Source of the DNA: Listeria monocytogenes
GTDB lineage: Bacteria > Bacillota > Bacilli > Lactobacillales > Listeriaceae
Length of the DNA: 64,000 nucleotides
Direction: 5' to 3'
NCBI RefSeq assembly: GCF_013282665.1
Contig: NZ_CP054041.1
Coordinates: 2,090,001-2,154,000, forward strand
The position numbers and the translations under genes are program-made. The notes below the pieces were generated by a model. That model was not told the origin of the DNA. It did not search any database and worked only from the letters and a program-made list of their open reading frames with translations. Each line of letters begins with the position of its first letter. Position 1 is the stretch's first letter. Positions 24,962 to 34,482 of this stretch are shown one piece after another.

Positions 24962-26217
24962 GGTCCATTTTCTGGATGTTCTTTAAAGTAATAATCTTTT
25001 GGTGTTGGTTTATAGTTGGTTTGAACTGGTTCTTTAACGAAATCAGCTAGTACTTGGTCGATTTTTACCCAACCGCGCCAGCTTAAGTGAATCGGATCTT
25101 CTAAGAAGAATGCGTCATTTTGATATTCTTCTAAAGAGTAATAGCGGAATCCTTGACTCTCAATTTGTTCTTTCGTTTTCGCATAATAGCCATCTAAGCC
25201 TTGTTTGTTCATACCAATGTAATCAATCCATTTTCCATTGATAGGAGGGTTAATAAAGATGACATCTGCGCCAGCTTTTTTGAAAGCATCCATCAATAGT
25301 TGCAAATCAGCAAACTCTGGAGATTGGTCATAGCGCAATTCTTTACGGCTATCTTTTAATTCGCCTTCAAATGGTTTGATTTTCTTTTGGTAATAACGTT
25401 CTTTAATTTGGAACGGGTTATCCCCAGTACTTTTCTCACCAGTTTCTTTTGCTAAATCGTCTAGTTGTTTGTAATCTAAATTGCTTGGAAGAGCCTTTAG
25501 TCCATCATCTACGCGTTCTTGTTTAGAACCAGTAATAAATTTGGATTCTAAATCGTCTTTGCGCTCTAAAATCTTCAGTTCAACATTGCCAGCAATTTTT
25601 AGAAGTTTTGGATCATGTGGTTTTTTAGGCCCTTTTGCGACAATATTTTCGAGTAATTTTGTTAAGGTAGAGTCGCTTTGGACTACTTGAAAAGTTAATA
25701 AACGTTTAGCTGCATAGCGACGTTCAGGCGTGTTTTTCGTATCTTCTAAAGCAAATTTGTACGCATGAAGAGGGGAAAAGTTAGCGCCAAATGATGGATC
25801 AGAAACACCTTTTGGTTGGAACCATTGCGGAGATAAAATTACCGCTACTTTTTTACCTTTTAAATCATCACCAAGTGCATTTACGTCCAGGTAATGACTT
25901 AATGATTGTGTACCAGGACGTCCAAGTAAGAATGGGGTGTAGCCCTGATTATATTTTTTTGATACTACGCTAGGATGGAATGAATCGACGCGAGAAAGCT
26001 CGGAAGAACCATAAATTGGTAAATAGTCCCCTTCTTTTAAAGCTTCTTTCTGGATGTCTAAGCCTTGGATGACGTATTCGTTCATGGACGTAGCGCTTTT
26101 CTCTACCGTTTTAGAAGAAACGTGAGAGAATAAGCTGCTAGGTCCGAATAGAACGAAAAGGAAAACCGCGAATGCGACCAGTAAAGGCCCAAATGTCATC
26201 CACAGCTTTTTTTTCAT
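24943..26217 (-). CDS. dltD: D-alanyl-lipoteichoic acid biosynthesis protein DltD
   Basis: A 424-residue protein with an N-terminal membrane anchor (about 5-28) and a large extracytoplasmic SGNH-hydrolase-like domain. It acts in the final transfer of D-alanine to lipoteichoic acid. The candidate catalytic serine is in PIYGSSELSR and the histidine in EDPIHLSWRGW near the C-terminus. It is the last gene of dltXABCD, its start overlapping the dltC stop by one base (TAATG). D-alanylation reduces the negative charge of the wall and confers resistance to cationic peptides. Confidence 0.95.
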   Translation of the reverse strand: MKKKLWMTFGPLLVAFAVFLFVLFGPSSLFSHVSSKTVEKSATSMNEYVIQGLDIQKEALKEGDYLPIYGSSELSRVDSFHPSVVSKKYNQGYTPFLLGRPGTQSLSHYLDVNALGDDLKGKKVAVILSPQWFQPKGVSDPSFGANFSPLHAYKFALEDTKNTPERRYAAKRLLTFQVVQSDSTLTKLLENIVAKGPKKPHDPKLLKIAGNVELKILERKDDLESKFITGSKQERVDDGLKALPSNLDYKQLDDLAKETGEKSTGDNPFQIKERYYQKKIKPFEGELKDSRKELRYDQSPEFADLQLLMDAFKKAGADVIFINPPINGKWIDYIGMNKQGLDGYYAKTKEQIESQGFRYYSLEEYQNDAFFLEDPIHLSWRGWVKIDQVLADFVKEPVQTNYKPTPKDYYFKEHPENGPKKDQK

Positions 26218-26453
26218 TATTTTAGCGCCTCAAGTTGTGTAATAATCATTTCAGGAGTAGCCCATTCGTCGCGGTCAAATTCAGAAACGGGTACAGTAAT
26301 ATCTAGTCTTTCTTCAATTTCGATTAATAGTTGAACAGTAGCCATAGAGTCAAGCAAACCTTCATCAAATAATTTGATGTTTGTATTTTGTACTACTTCA
26401 TCCGTTTCTGTAATTTCTTCTAAGATTTCTAATACATTTTCACGAAAAGCCAT
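26217..26453 (-). CDS. dltC: D-alanyl carrier protein DltC
   Basis: A 78-residue acidic acyl-carrier-like protein. The phosphopantetheine attachment site is Ser36 in the motif [11 protein letters not shown]. It receives activated D-alanine from DltA and delivers it to DltB. It sits between dltB and dltD; AAGGTGG lies upstream. Length and motif are normal for the family. Confidence 0.96.
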   Translation of the reverse strand: MAFRENVLEILEEITETDEVVQNTNIKLFDEGLLDSMATVQLLIEIEERLDITVPVSEFDRDEWATPEMIITQLEALK

Positions 26454-26478
26454 TGTAAATTACCACCTTTAGTTAGTT

Positions 26479-27663
26479 TTAAAAATTAATTTTATCTAAA
26501 ATGCCTGAGAATATCAGGAATCCGAAACAAACAAATTGGAATGTAATAATAACGCCGATTACATAAGTTATTTTGTTTTTTGGATAGAATTTGTGTTTCT
26601 TATTGAAGCGTTCGATTAGGTCAAATCCGACAATTAAGGTTGCTTGATATAGACCGTAAACGATATAGTACCAGTGAAGTCCATGCCATACACCCATGAT
26701 GAAAAAGTTAACGAAGTATGCTAGGTAGGCAATAGTGAACTTGCTTTTAAACCATTTCTTTTTTGTAACCCATAAGACAAAACGCATGAATACATAATCA
26801 CGGAACCAGAAGGAGAGTGTCATATGCCAACGATTCCAGAACTCTTTAATGTTTCGTGCTGCAAATGGTTTGTTAAAGTTCATTGGTGTTTGAACGCCGA
26901 GCAAGTAACTGACTCCGACTGCAAAGGCACTGTAACCTGCAAAGTCAAAGAATAAATACATACTATAAGCGTACATGTAACCAATTAAATTCTTTGTTAA
27001 ATCTGCATTGTGTGAAATCGCGATGTCTAGTGGAACAACAAAATGTTTGTTTACTAAGTAAGCGATAATGAATTTGTAGAGAAAACCAAGGAAAATAAGG
27101 AATATTCCTCGATTTAATAAAGCTAGATAAGCTTCTTTACTAGGCGGATTATCAACGTCTTTTTTAAAGCGACGGAACCGGTCAATCGGTCCGGATGAAA
27201 TAGTTGGGAAAAATAGTAAGAAGTTAACAAAATCCCATGCGTTATACTGTTTAATCAAGTTATCGCGTATTTCAATAATCATTTGTGCCGCTTTAAATGT
27301 TAAGTAGGAAATCCCTAGGAAACCAACCATTGTAACATTGTCTCCTAAAATTGGAACAACTTTAGAGATAATAAGGGGGAGAATAGACAGAATCACTGCA
27401 ATGACGAATACGCCGCCGTGGTTCTGCTTTTTCTCTTGCCTGTAATGGAAGTAAAGTCGTACAAGAGCAAGTTGCCAGAAGACAAAGAAGATAAATGTAG
27501 CTCCTTGCACTGGACTTGCTGAGAACATAAAGTATAAAAATACGAGTGTCACAAAAGCATTATAAATCGGTAATCTTTTTCCTAACAAACCAGCTACTAT
27601 GATAGGAATTAAAAATAGTACAAGTACACCAAAATAAAGAATTGTGCCGTATGGTAAACTCAC
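26479..27663 (-). CDS. dltB: DltB, MBOAT-family D-alanyl transferase
   Basis: A 394-residue membrane-bound O-acyltransferase with about 11 hydrophobic segments. The conserved catalytic histidine lies in MGVWHGLHWYY and the MBOAT region RFWNRWHMTLSFWFRDYV is clear. It passes D-alanine from DltC across the membrane towards DltD. Its start overlaps the end of dltA by four bases. No anomaly seen. Confidence 0.96.
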   Translation of the reverse strand: MSLPYGTILYFGVLVLFLIPIIVAGLLGKRLPIYNAFVTLVFLYFMFSASPVQGATFIFFVFWQLALVRLYFHYRQEKKQNHGGVFVIAVILSILPLIISKVVPILGDNVTMVGFLGISYLTFKAAQMIIEIRDNLIKQYNAWDFVNFLLFFPTISSGPIDRFRRFKKDVDNPPSKEAYLALLNRGIFLIFLGFLYKFIIAYLVNKHFVVPLDIAISHNADLTKNLIGYMYAYSMYLFFDFAGYSAFAVGVSYLLGVQTPMNFNKPFAARNIKEFWNRWHMTLSFWFRDYVFMRFVLWVTKKKWFKSKFTIAYLAYFVNFFIMGVWHGLHWYYIVYGLYQATLIVGFDLIERFNKKHKFYPKNKITYVIGVIITFQFVCFGFLIFSGILDKINF

Positions 27664-29207
27664 TTGTTAACCTCGCTATTAAGCGCTTTGCGATCGATTT
27701 TGCCATTCATAGTTAACGGGAATTCCGTTTTGTAAATCCATTTTCTTGGAATCATGTATGCTGGCATAAATTCTTTGAGTTCATTTTTTATGGCTGCGCT
27801 TAGCTGGTATTCTTTTTCGAAATCATGGGTAGTAGGGATGACCTGAGCGACCAACATATCTACCTTTTCATCTTTCATTTTAGGAATGATAGCGCAGTTT
27901 TGAATGTAGCTTACTTTTTTTAGATTGTTTTCGATATCTTCTAATTCGATGCGATAACCGTGAAGTTTAATTTGGAAATCTAGGCGACCTTGGAAGAAAA
28001 GATAACCGTCTTTGATAATACCAGAGTCACCGGTGTGATAAGCTTGGTAACCTTTATAATCAAAGAAGACTTGGTCTGTTTTTTCAGGTTCATTTAAGTA
28101 ACCTTTGGAAACACTAGCACCAATTAGGATAATTTCTCCTTTTTCACCTTCAGGAAGAATTTCACCAGTTTCTTGGTCGACAATGTGTAAACGCATATCT
28201 GGTTTAATAACGCCAAGTGGTAAGCTTGGATAAGCCTCAATAAGCTCACGAGTAACTTTTACTTGAGTTACAGCAACCGTTGCTTCTGTAGGGCCATATG
28301 TGTTGTAAATGACTGCATCTGGGAAACGATCAAGTAATTCAGTGGCTGTTTTCTTAGCAAGTACTTCACCACAGAACAAGAAGCGAGTCAAACCTGGGTT
28401 ATTTTCTTGATTAAAGTTTTCATCTAGTAAACACAAGTCTGCGAAAGATGGAGTGGAAACCCATACGTCAAAGTTTTGTGCAGGAATTTCACGGTATAAA
28501 TCTTTCATGTTAGCAGTAATTGTTTTATCAAGCGGGACAAGTGTTCCACCGGAAAGTAAACTTGGATATAAATCCATAACAGATAAGTCAAACGAGAATG
28601 GTGCTTGGTTTAAGAAGCGTAATCCTTGTCTCAATGAAAAATCTTGTAAAATCCAATTGCTAAAGCTTACTAGGTTGTTTTGGCTGATTTGAACACCTTT
28701 AGGATTTCCAGTACTTCCGGATGTGTAAATAATATAGTAGTTATCGTCATTTTTTACGCATTCAGCCTTATCTGGTACTTCGTCAAAATGTTTTTCTAAA
28801 GCATCCATTAGTTGTTCTTGGGATAAAACAGGGCAACCAGTAATTGTAAGGTTGCTTGGTAATTCTTCTGTGCATATAAACATAGAAGGATCAGCCGCTT
28901 TTTTAATTTGTTCTATACGTTCAACTGGCATAGAAACATCTACTGGTACATAAGCTCGTCCAGATTTGATAGAGCCTAAAAATGCAATTAACATTAGGGG
29001 AGACATATGTCCGTAAACGATAATAGGTTTTTCTTTGTCAGTATTTAGATTTTTTAGTAGAAAAGAGCCGAATGCATCAGATTGCCGTTTTAGTTCTTTA
29101 TAGGAAAGACGTGTTCCAGCATATTCGTAGCAAGGGAAATCCGGTGTCTTCTCTGCCCATGCATCAATTCTTTCTATGATACTCGTTGTCATTATTGATA
29201 TTCCCAT
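27660..29207 (-). CDS. dltA: D-alanine--D-alanyl carrier protein ligase DltA
   Basis: Adenylates D-alanine and loads it on DltC, like an adenylation domain of peptide synthetases. AMP-binding motifs are visible: IIYTSGSTGNPKGV near residue 155, NTYGPTEATV near 295, YHTGDSG near 385 and NGKIDRKAL at the end. The ATG at 29207 has AAAGGA ten bases upstream; a second ATG at 29192 gives the 510-residue length I recall for the Listeria entry, so the true start is one of these two. It follows dltX by 22 bases. Confidence 0.95.
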   Translation of the reverse strand: MGISIMTTSIIERIDAWAEKTPDFPCYEYAGTRLSYKELKRQSDAFGSFLLKNLNTDKEKPIIVYGHMSPLMLIAFLGSIKSGRAYVPVDVSMPVERIEQIKKAADPSMFICTEELPSNLTITGCPVLSQEQLMDALEKHFDEVPDKAECVKNDDNYYIIYTSGSTGNPKGVQISQNNLVSFSNWILQDFSLRQGLRFLNQAPFSFDLSVMDLYPSLLSGGTLVPLDKTITANMKDLYREIPAQNFDVWVSTPSFADLCLLDENFNQENNPGLTRFLFCGEVLAKKTATELLDRFPDAVIYNTYGPTEATVAVTQVKVTRELIEAYPSLPLGVIKPDMRLHIVDQETGEILPEGEKGEIILIGASVSKGYLNEPEKTDQVFFDYKGYQAYHTGDSGIIKDGYLFFQGRLDFQIKLHGYRIELEDIENNLKKVSYIQNCAIIPKMKDEKVDMLVAQVIPTTHDFEKEYQLSAAIKNELKEFMPAYMIPRKWIYKTEFPLTMNGKIDRKALNSEVNK

Positions 29208-29229
29208 TTTTTAACAGTCCTTTCTTCTT

Positions 29230-29376
29230 TTAGAATTCGTTGTAAATGAATTTCGCACCTTCAGGGTTTTTGAAACCATAAAACCATAGCAATCCAAGCA
29301 GAATGGCTAAATAAAAAACAGTTTTCATTGTGAAGATAGTTGCTGGATGATGCAAAAATAGTTTTACTTTGTTCAT
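29230..29376 (-). CDS. dltX: teichoic acid D-alanylation microprotein DltX
   Basis: A 48-residue membrane protein directly upstream of dltA and easily missed because of its size. It opens with MNKVKLFLHHPATIFTMKT, has one transmembrane helix at about 19-34 (VFYLAILLGLLWFYGF) and ends in the diagnostic C-terminal motif KFIYNEF. GAGGTGG lies six bases before the ATG. DltX is the required fifth component of D-alanylation, its tail probably acting as an acyl carrier between DltB and DltD. Sequence match to the family is convincing. Confidence 0.93.
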   Translation of the reverse strand: MNKVKLFLHHPATIFTMKTVFYLAILLGLLWFYGFKNPEGAKFIYNEF

Positions 29377-29506
29377 AAATCCACCTCTTTATTATTTCAG
29401 TTGTGTTACAAATATTAAAAATAAACGTTTAATACTTACTTACTGTAATACACTTGTCTTTAAATGTCTAATTACATTTTTGTAAGGTTAGAAAAATAAA
29501 CATATT

Positions 29507-29535
29507 TTGAACTTGAAAGACTGTGCGAGTATAAT
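29507..29535 (+). promoter_or_regulatory. SigmaA promoter of rpiA
   Basis: TTGAAC (29507-29512), 17 bases, TATAAT (29530-29535). It lies in the gap divergent from dltX; no clear dlt promoter was resolved on the other strand. Confidence 0.85.
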
Positions 29536-29586
29536 GAAACCATAGATAGAGCAGTGCTTTTATGCTAGAACGGAGGATGAAATAAG

Positions 29587-30258
29587 ATGAATCAAAAGAA
29601 AATTGCCGGAGAAAAAGCTTGCGAATGGATTGAAGATGGAATGGTTGTCGGGCTTGGAACAGGTAGCACGGTTTATTACACGATTGAAAAGCTTGGACAA
29701 ATGGTAAATAATGGCTTGCATATTACGGGAGTGGCGACTTCTGAAGAAACAACCAAACAAGCCGAAAAGTTAGGAATCCCTTTGAAATCGCTAAATGATG
29801 TAACAGAAATTGATGTCACCATTGATGGAGCAGATGAAATTGATACGAATTTTCAAGGAATAAAAGGCGGAGGAGGAGCATTATTACGCGAAAAAATGGT
29901 TGCTAGTGCAAGTTTGAAAAATATTTGGGTTGTTAGTGAGGAGAAACTTGTAAGGACGCTAGGGGAGTTTCCTTTACCATTAGAAGTAATTCCTTTTGGT
30001 TGGAAGCAAATTGAGCGCACACTTGCAAAAGAACACATACAAACTAATTTACGGAAACAATCTAATGGGGAAGTGTATGTGACAAATAATGGGAACTATA
30101 TTTTGGACATAGTAAATCAGTCATTTACGGATGCGAAAATGTGGCAAGAAAAATTAGCGCAAATACCAGGGGTTGTAGAGCATGGGCTATTTCTTGATTA
30201 TGTGGATGTAATTATTTGTGGAAAGGCAAACGGAGAAACGGAGATAATAAAAAAATAG
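29587..30258 (+). CDS. rpiA: ribose-5-phosphate isomerase A
   Basis: Interconverts ribose-5-phosphate and ribulose-5-phosphate in the pentose phosphate pathway. The 223-residue protein carries GLGTGSTVYY near residue 22, DGADEID near 80, KGGGGALLREK near 93 and a conserved catalytic glutamate within the latter segment. CGGAGG lies nine bases before the ATG. Monocistronic, divergent from dlt, convergent with a GNAT gene. Confidence 0.95.
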   Translation: MNQKKIAGEKACEWIEDGMVVGLGTGSTVYYTIEKLGQMVNNGLHITGVATSEETTKQAEKLGIPLKSLNDVTEIDVTIDGADEIDTNFQGIKGGGGALLREKMVASASLKNIWVVSEEKLVRTLGEFPLPLEVIPFGWKQIERTLAKEHIQTNLRKQSNGEVYVTNNGNYILDIVNQSFTDAKMWQEKLAQIPGVVEHGLFLDYVDVIICGKANGETEIIKK

Positions 30259-30292
30259 TTATTTCTTCTATATAAAAGAAATAACTATTTTT
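30251..30292. terminator. bidirectional terminator after rpiA
   Basis: The 17 bases at 30251-30267 pair perfectly with 30276-30292, giving a long A/T-rich stem that includes the rpiA stop codon and works in either direction. Confidence 0.88.
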
Positions 30293-30297
30293 ATTAA

Positions 30298-30732
30298 CTA
30301 TTTTATTGTTTTTTTCATTTCTTTATGTTCAATTCCAGCATCAAGGAATAAATCAGAGCAAATTTCGTAGCCTAGTTTTTCATAGAAGGGAATAGCTGTC
30401 ACTTGGGCACCTAGTTTTAGCGTGGTAACGCCGCGAGTTTTAGCTTCTGCTTCAATGGCTTCCATGATTCTGCGACCACTGCCAGTGCCACGAGCTATTT
30501 TCTGAGTGCAAATGCGCTCGACTTTGCCGTAACCATCTGTCACTCGAAATCTTCCTGTTGCAAGTGGTGTGCCGTCCTCTGCGTAGTCAACGAACATGAC
30601 AACGGAGTCCATTTTATCGAACTCATCCCATTCTAATGCGGGATCAACATGTTGTTCAACAACGAATACATCATTTCTAATTTTTAGTGCGGCTTGTTTG
30701 CCGAGTTCGTCGGTTACTTTCTTTACAGTCAA
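30298..30732 (-). CDS. GNAT-family N-acetyltransferase
   Basis: A 144-residue acetyltransferase of the GCN5 fold. The acetyl-CoA loop is IARGTGSGRRIMEAIEAEA near residue 80, preceded by ATGRFRVTDGYGKVERI, and a C-terminal IPFYEKLGYEI helix. The start is a TTG at 30732 with AAAGGA ten bases upstream. It lies 17 bases after the esterase gene in one operon. It resembles the ElaA/YitI group; substrate unknown. Confidence 0.88.
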   Translation of the reverse strand: MTVKKVTDELGKQAALKIRNDVFVVEQHVDPALEWDEFDKMDSVVMFVDYAEDGTPLATGRFRVTDGYGKVERICTQKIARGTGSGRRIMEAIEAEAKTRGVTTLKLGAQVTAIPFYEKLGYEICSDLFLDAGIEHKEMKKTIK

Positions 30733-30749
30733 GTTGCTTTCGTCCTTTC

Positions 30750-31499
30750 TTATGCACGCATGCTTTCTAAGTCAAATGTATTTACTGGTAGCATAAATTG
30801 TAAAGAATCTTTGATAAATGGCTGCCAGTATTTCCAGCGGTGATCGCCGTTAAATATATGGAAATAATAATCAAATCCGCGAGCGGTTAAAATTTGTTCT
30901 AACGATTTATTGGGTGATAGGAAATCAAGTACTTCATTTCCAGTTGTTTCGACCGCTGTTTCTTGGTCGCCAATAATATGGAAGATTTTCACTTTTGCAG
31001 GATCTACTTTTTCAGCAAGTGTAAGGATAGAATCATCCACATATGGAGAATGTAAAATCACATTACCGAATGTAAAAGGAAAAAGAAGGGCTGCTTTTAA
31101 GGAAACGGATGCGCCGAGTGAGTCGCCCATCAGGAATCTACTCGTCGGCATTTGGAAAGAAGGGAAACGTTCTTCAAGATAAGGAACGAGTTCAAATGCT
31201 AAGAATCGGATATAGTCGTCGTTTTGTTTACCATCAGGATGATATTTTTCGCGCCGATCCATGACAGTTTTATAAGGAATACCAATGAAAATGGCTTTTT
31301 GAATCTGCTCTTTTACCGCTAATTCTTCGGAGTGGCGTGCAAGTTTGCCAAACTGAAAATAATCTTTACCATCTTGTACAATGAAAAGTGGATATTTGTA
31401 TAGTGGTGAAAAATCAGGTGGTAAGCAAATAATTAAATCAAGTTCCTCTCCTAGCGATTTGCTATAAAATTTCTCATCCAACATTTTATGAGCTGTCAT
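30750..31499 (-). CDS. enterochelin-esterase-like alpha/beta hydrolase
   Basis: A 249-residue serine hydrolase of the Fes/YieL esterase D group. Recognisable parts are LPPDFSPLYKYPLFIVQDG, the nucleophile motif MGDSLGASVSL (Ser), an acidic residue near VEQ in the GDQETAV stretch and the histidine in FNGDHRWKYW. The ATG at 31499 is chosen because AAGGAG is nine bases away; ATG 31505 is too close and 31526 lies upstream of the site. Expected to cleave ester bonds of a small substrate; siderophore esters are only one option. Confidence 0.85.
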   Translation of the reverse strand: MTAHKMLDEKFYSKSLGEELDLIICLPPDFSPLYKYPLFIVQDGKDYFQFGKLARHSEELAVKEQIQKAIFIGIPYKTVMDRREKYHPDGKQNDDYIRFLAFELVPYLEERFPSFQMPTSRFLMGDSLGASVSLKAALLFPFTFGNVILHSPYVDDSILTLAEKVDPAKVKIFHIIGDQETAVETTGNEVLDFLSPNKSLEQILTARGFDYYFHIFNGDHRWKYWQPFIKDSLQFMLPVNTFDLESMRA

Positions 31500-31717
31500 T
31501 TTCATTCTCTCCTTTCTTGAAATCATTCCTTCTAAGATGATTGTTTTTTGAAAAGTTACTCTATTTTAGCATGAATTACGTTAAAAGAAAGAACATTTTG
31601 CCTATTTATTAGAAAAAATTTTCTTTTTCACGAGTCATCACTGCAATAATGCTGTTTATTGTGCTATACTGAAACATACAATAATTCTGTTTTAATGATA
31701 GAAAGTGGGGATTTTGA

Positions 31718-32737
31718 ATGGGTAAAGATATTGACTGGAGTAATTTAGGATTTAGTTATATTAAAACGGACAAACGTTACATTTCTTATTGGAAAGATGG
31801 AGAATGGGACGAAGGTGCGCTAACAGAAGATAACACGCTACATATTAGCGAAGGTTCAACAGCACTTCATTACGGACAACAATGTTTTGAAGGTTTAAAA
31901 GCATATCGTTGTAAGGATGGTTCGATTAATCTTTTTCGTCCAGATCGAAATGCTGCTCGTATTCAAAAAAGTTGTGAGCGTTTATTAATGCCGCATATCC
32001 CAACAGAAAAATTTATTGATGCTGTGATGCAAGTTGTTCGTGCAAATGAAGAGTTTGTGCCGCCATATGGTACAGGTGCAACACTTTATTTACGTCCATT
32101 TGTTATTGGTGTAGGGGATAATATTGGTGTTCATGCGGCTCCGGAGTATATTTTCTCTGTATTTTGTTCTCCTGTTGGACCGTACTTCAAAGGTGGAATG
32201 GCGCCAACTAACTTTATCGTGTCTGATTTTGACCGTGCTGCTCCTAATGGTACTGGTGCAGCAAAAGTAGGCGGAAATTATGCCGCAAGTTTACTTCCAG
32301 GTCAAGCTGCGAAAGACCGTAACTTTGGTGATTGTATTTATTTAGATCCAGCTACGCATACAAAAATTGAAGAAGTTGGTTCAGCTAATTTCTTTGGTAT
32401 TACAAAAGATGATAAATTTGTTACGCCATATTCTCCTTCTATTTTGCCAAGTATCACGAAGTATTCGTTACTTTATTTGGCAGAGCACCGTTTAGGCTTA
32501 GAAGCAGTAGAAGGTGACGTATATATTGATAAACTAGATGAGTTCAAAGAAGCTGGTGCATGTGGAACAGCGGCGGTTATTACTCCAATTGGCGGTATCC
32601 AAACCAAAGATGATTTCCATGTATTCCATAGTGAAACAGAAGTAGGACCAGTAACGAAACGTTTATTCGATGAACTATGTGGCATTCAATTTGGAGATGT
32701 AGAAGCTCCAGAAGGTTGGATTTATAAAGTAAAATAA
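31718..32737 (+). CDS. ilvE: branched-chain amino acid aminotransferase
   Basis: PLP enzyme of fold type IV that interconverts leucine, isoleucine and valine with their keto acids; in Listeria this also feeds branched-chain fatty acid synthesis. The 339-residue protein has [14 protein letters not shown], the PLP-lysine segment [13 protein letters not shown] near residue 185 and [11 protein letters not shown] near 223. The start ATG has a GTGGGG element upstream. Monocistronic with a good terminator. Confidence 0.95.
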   Translation: MGKDIDWSNLGFSYIKTDKRYISYWKDGEWDEGALTEDNTLHISEGSTALHYGQQCFEGLKAYRCKDGSINLFRPDRNAARIQKSCERLLMPHIPTEKFIDAVMQVVRANEEFVPPYGTGATLYLRPFVIGVGDNIGVHAAPEYIFSVFCSPVGPYFKGGMAPTNFIVSDFDRAAPNGTGAAKVGGNYAASLLPGQAAKDRNFGDCIYLDPATHTKIEEVGSANFFGITKDDKFVTPYSPSILPSITKYSLLYLAEHRLGLEAVEGDVYIDKLDEFKEAGACGTAAVITPIGGIQTKDDFHVFHSETEVGPVTKRLFDELCGIQFGDVEAPEGWIYKVK

Positions 32738-32740
32738 TAG

Positions 32741-32770
32741 AAAACCGTCCGTTTAATGGGCGGTTTTTTT
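32741..32770 (+). terminator. ilvE terminator
   Basis: ACCGTCC pairs with GGGCGGT (one G-T pair), followed by seven T. Confidence 0.85.
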
Positions 32771-32821
32771 GTGAATAAAAACAAAAGTCATTTCAGATGA
32801 AAAAAAGAAATGACTTTTTTA

Positions 32822-32850
32822 TTGACACATCCGCAACTCGGTGTTACTAT
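32822..32850 (+). promoter_or_regulatory. SigmaA promoter of the DrrAB-type exporter
   Basis: TTGACA (32822-32827), 17 bases, TACTAT (32845-32850). The -10 element lies inside the first copy of a direct repeat. Confidence 0.85.
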
Positions 32851-32895
32851 GTAGTAGTAATAAGTAATACAGAATACCAGTGTTACTGAGTAGTG
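32841..32895 (+). repeat. direct repeat pair, probable operator
   Basis: GTGTTACTATGTAGTA (32841-32856) and GTGTTACTGAGTAGTG (32880-32895) match at 13 of 16 positions and lie 39 bases apart. The first contains the palindrome TACTATGTAGTA over the -10 element. A repressor site is inferred; no regulator gene is adjacent. Confidence 0.6.
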
Positions 32896-32932
32896 GGGTT
32901 TTAATAAAAAATGGAAAGAAGGTTGTATTCAA

Positions 32933-33697
32933 ATGAAAGAAGTGATGATTAAAGCCACCGGTTTGGAAAAGTCATTTAAGAAAACAGAAGTCTTGAAGGG
33001 TGTAGATTTTGAAGTAAAGCATGGCGAAATTTTTGCATTACTAGGCTCAAACGGTGCTGGTAAGACGACAACCATCCAAATTTTAACGACTCTTTTAAAA
33101 GCAGATAATGGAAATGCACATATTTCTGGTTTTGATGTGAGAGAAGTGCCGGAAAAAGTACGGAAACATATTAGCCTTACTGGACAATTTGCGGCAGTAG
33201 ATGGAATTTTAACAGGAAGAGAAAATATTTTACTCATTGCTAAGTTACGTGGTGAAAAGAATGCGGCACAAACGGCAGATGACTTATTGGCACGTTTTGG
33301 ACTTGAAAAAGCAGCGGATCGACGTGCGGACACTTATTCAGGAGGAATGACAAGACGACTGGATATTGCTATGAGTCTCGTTGGCTCCCCGAATGTGATT
33401 TTTCTTGATGAACCAACAACTGGACTTGATCCGGAAGGGAGAATAGAAGTCTGGAAAACGATTAAAACACTTTCTGATGAAGGAACAACTATTCTACTGA
33501 CAACACAATATTTGGATGAAGCAGAGCAGCTTGCGGATAGAATCGCTATTCTTCACGGTGGAACCATTATCGCAAATGGAACATTGGATGAACTTAAAAA
33601 ATTATTCCCACCTGCTGAAGTAGAGTATGTCGAAAAACAACCATCATTGGAAGAAATTTTCTTAGCAATTATTAATGGGAAGGAGGAAGGGAAATGA
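32933..33697 (+). CDS. ABC transporter ATP-binding protein, DrrA type
   Basis: A 254-residue ATPase of an ABC-2 exporter. Walker A is GSNGAGKTT near residue 40, the signature is TYSGGMTRRLDIA near 138 and Walker B with glutamate is VIFLDEPTTGLDPEG. The C-terminal part (EVEYVEKQPSLEEIFLAI) matches daunorubicin-resistance type ATPases. It overlaps the permease gene by four bases. Drug or lipid export is likely; substrate not predictable. A repeat-bearing promoter precedes it. Confidence 0.92.
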   Translation: MKEVMIKATGLEKSFKKTEVLKGVDFEVKHGEIFALLGSNGAGKTTTIQILTTLLKADNGNAHISGFDVREVPEKVRKHISLTGQFAAVDGILTGRENILLIAKLRGEKNAAQTADDLLARFGLEKAADRRADTYSGGMTRRLDIAMSLVGSPNVIFLDEPTTGLDPEGRIEVWKTIKTLSDEGTTILLTTQYLDEAEQLADRIAILHGGTIIANGTLDELKKLFPPAEVEYVEKQPSLEEIFLAIINGKEEGK

Positions 33698-34446
33698 AAC
33701 CAATTCGTGATACAAGTATATTATTTGGTCGCTCCATGCGTCATATTATGCGTAGTCCTGATACGATTATTACAGTCGCCATTATTCCAATTATGATTAT
33801 GTTGATGTTTGTATATGTACTTGGAGGTGCGATTCAAACAGGGACAGACAATTATGTGGATTACTTGTTGCCGGGTATTATTTTGATGGCTATCGCAAGC
33901 GGAATAGCTTATACGGCGGTGCGATTATTTACAGATGTACAAAAAGGATTATTTCAACGATTTCATTCTATGCCAATTAGTCGTTCTTCCGTTTTGTGGG
34001 GACATGTTTTAACTTCTTTAGTTTCTAATGCTATTTCTATTGTTCTCATTATTCTAGTTGCGCTTTTGATTGGTTTTCGTTCATCAGCGGGGATAGTGGA
34101 ATGGCTTGCTGTAGCTGGTATTTTGCTATTATTCACCTTAGCGCTCACTTGGGTTGCGGTGATTCCTGGTTTAACTGCCAAATCAGTAGATGGAGCAAGT
34201 GCATTTTCATATCCACTCATATTTTTACCATTCATCAGTTCTGCTTTTGTTCCGACAGATACGATGCCAACTGCAGTACGTGTTTTTGCAGAAAATCAAC
34301 CAGTGACCTCTATTGTTAATACGATTCGTGCATTGCTTTATTCAGAACCAATTGGAAATGATATCTGGATTGCACTTGCATGGTGTGTTGGAATTACTAT
34401 TGTTGGCTATGTTTTTGCAGTAACTATTTATAAAAAAATGGTATAA
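33694..34446 (+). CDS. ABC-2 type permease, DrrB type
   Basis: A 250-residue membrane protein with six hydrophobic segments and the ABC-2 block YLLPGIILMAIASGIAYTAVRLFTDVQKGLFQRFHSMPISR. SSAFVPTDTMPTAVRVFAENQPVT near 185 is the typical late loop of this family. It pairs with the overlapping ATPase as a homodimeric exporter. Start ATG is coupled to the upstream stop. Confidence 0.92.
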   Translation: MKPIRDTSILFGRSMRHIMRSPDTIITVAIIPIMIMLMFVYVLGGAIQTGTDNYVDYLLPGIILMAIASGIAYTAVRLFTDVQKGLFQRFHSMPISRSSVLWGHVLTSLVSNAISIVLIILVALLIGFRSSAGIVEWLAVAGILLLFTLALTWVAVIPGLTAKSVDGASAFSYPLIFLPFISSAFVPTDTMPTAVRVFAENQPVTSIVNTIRALLYSEPIGNDIWIALAWCVGITIVGYVFAVTIYKKMV

Positions 34447-34482
34447 AAAAGGTTGGCTCCACGGAGCCAACCTTCTATTTTT
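34447..34482. terminator. bidirectional terminator
   Basis: GGTTGGCTC (34451-34459) pairs with GAGCCAACC (34464-34472); flanked by A- and T-tracts, it serves both the exporter operon and the convergent DHA2 gene. Confidence 0.9.

Noticed and set aside
31600..31640. Possible CodY box before ilvE
   Set aside because: Similarity to AATTTTCWGAAAATT does not extend past the first half of the motif.
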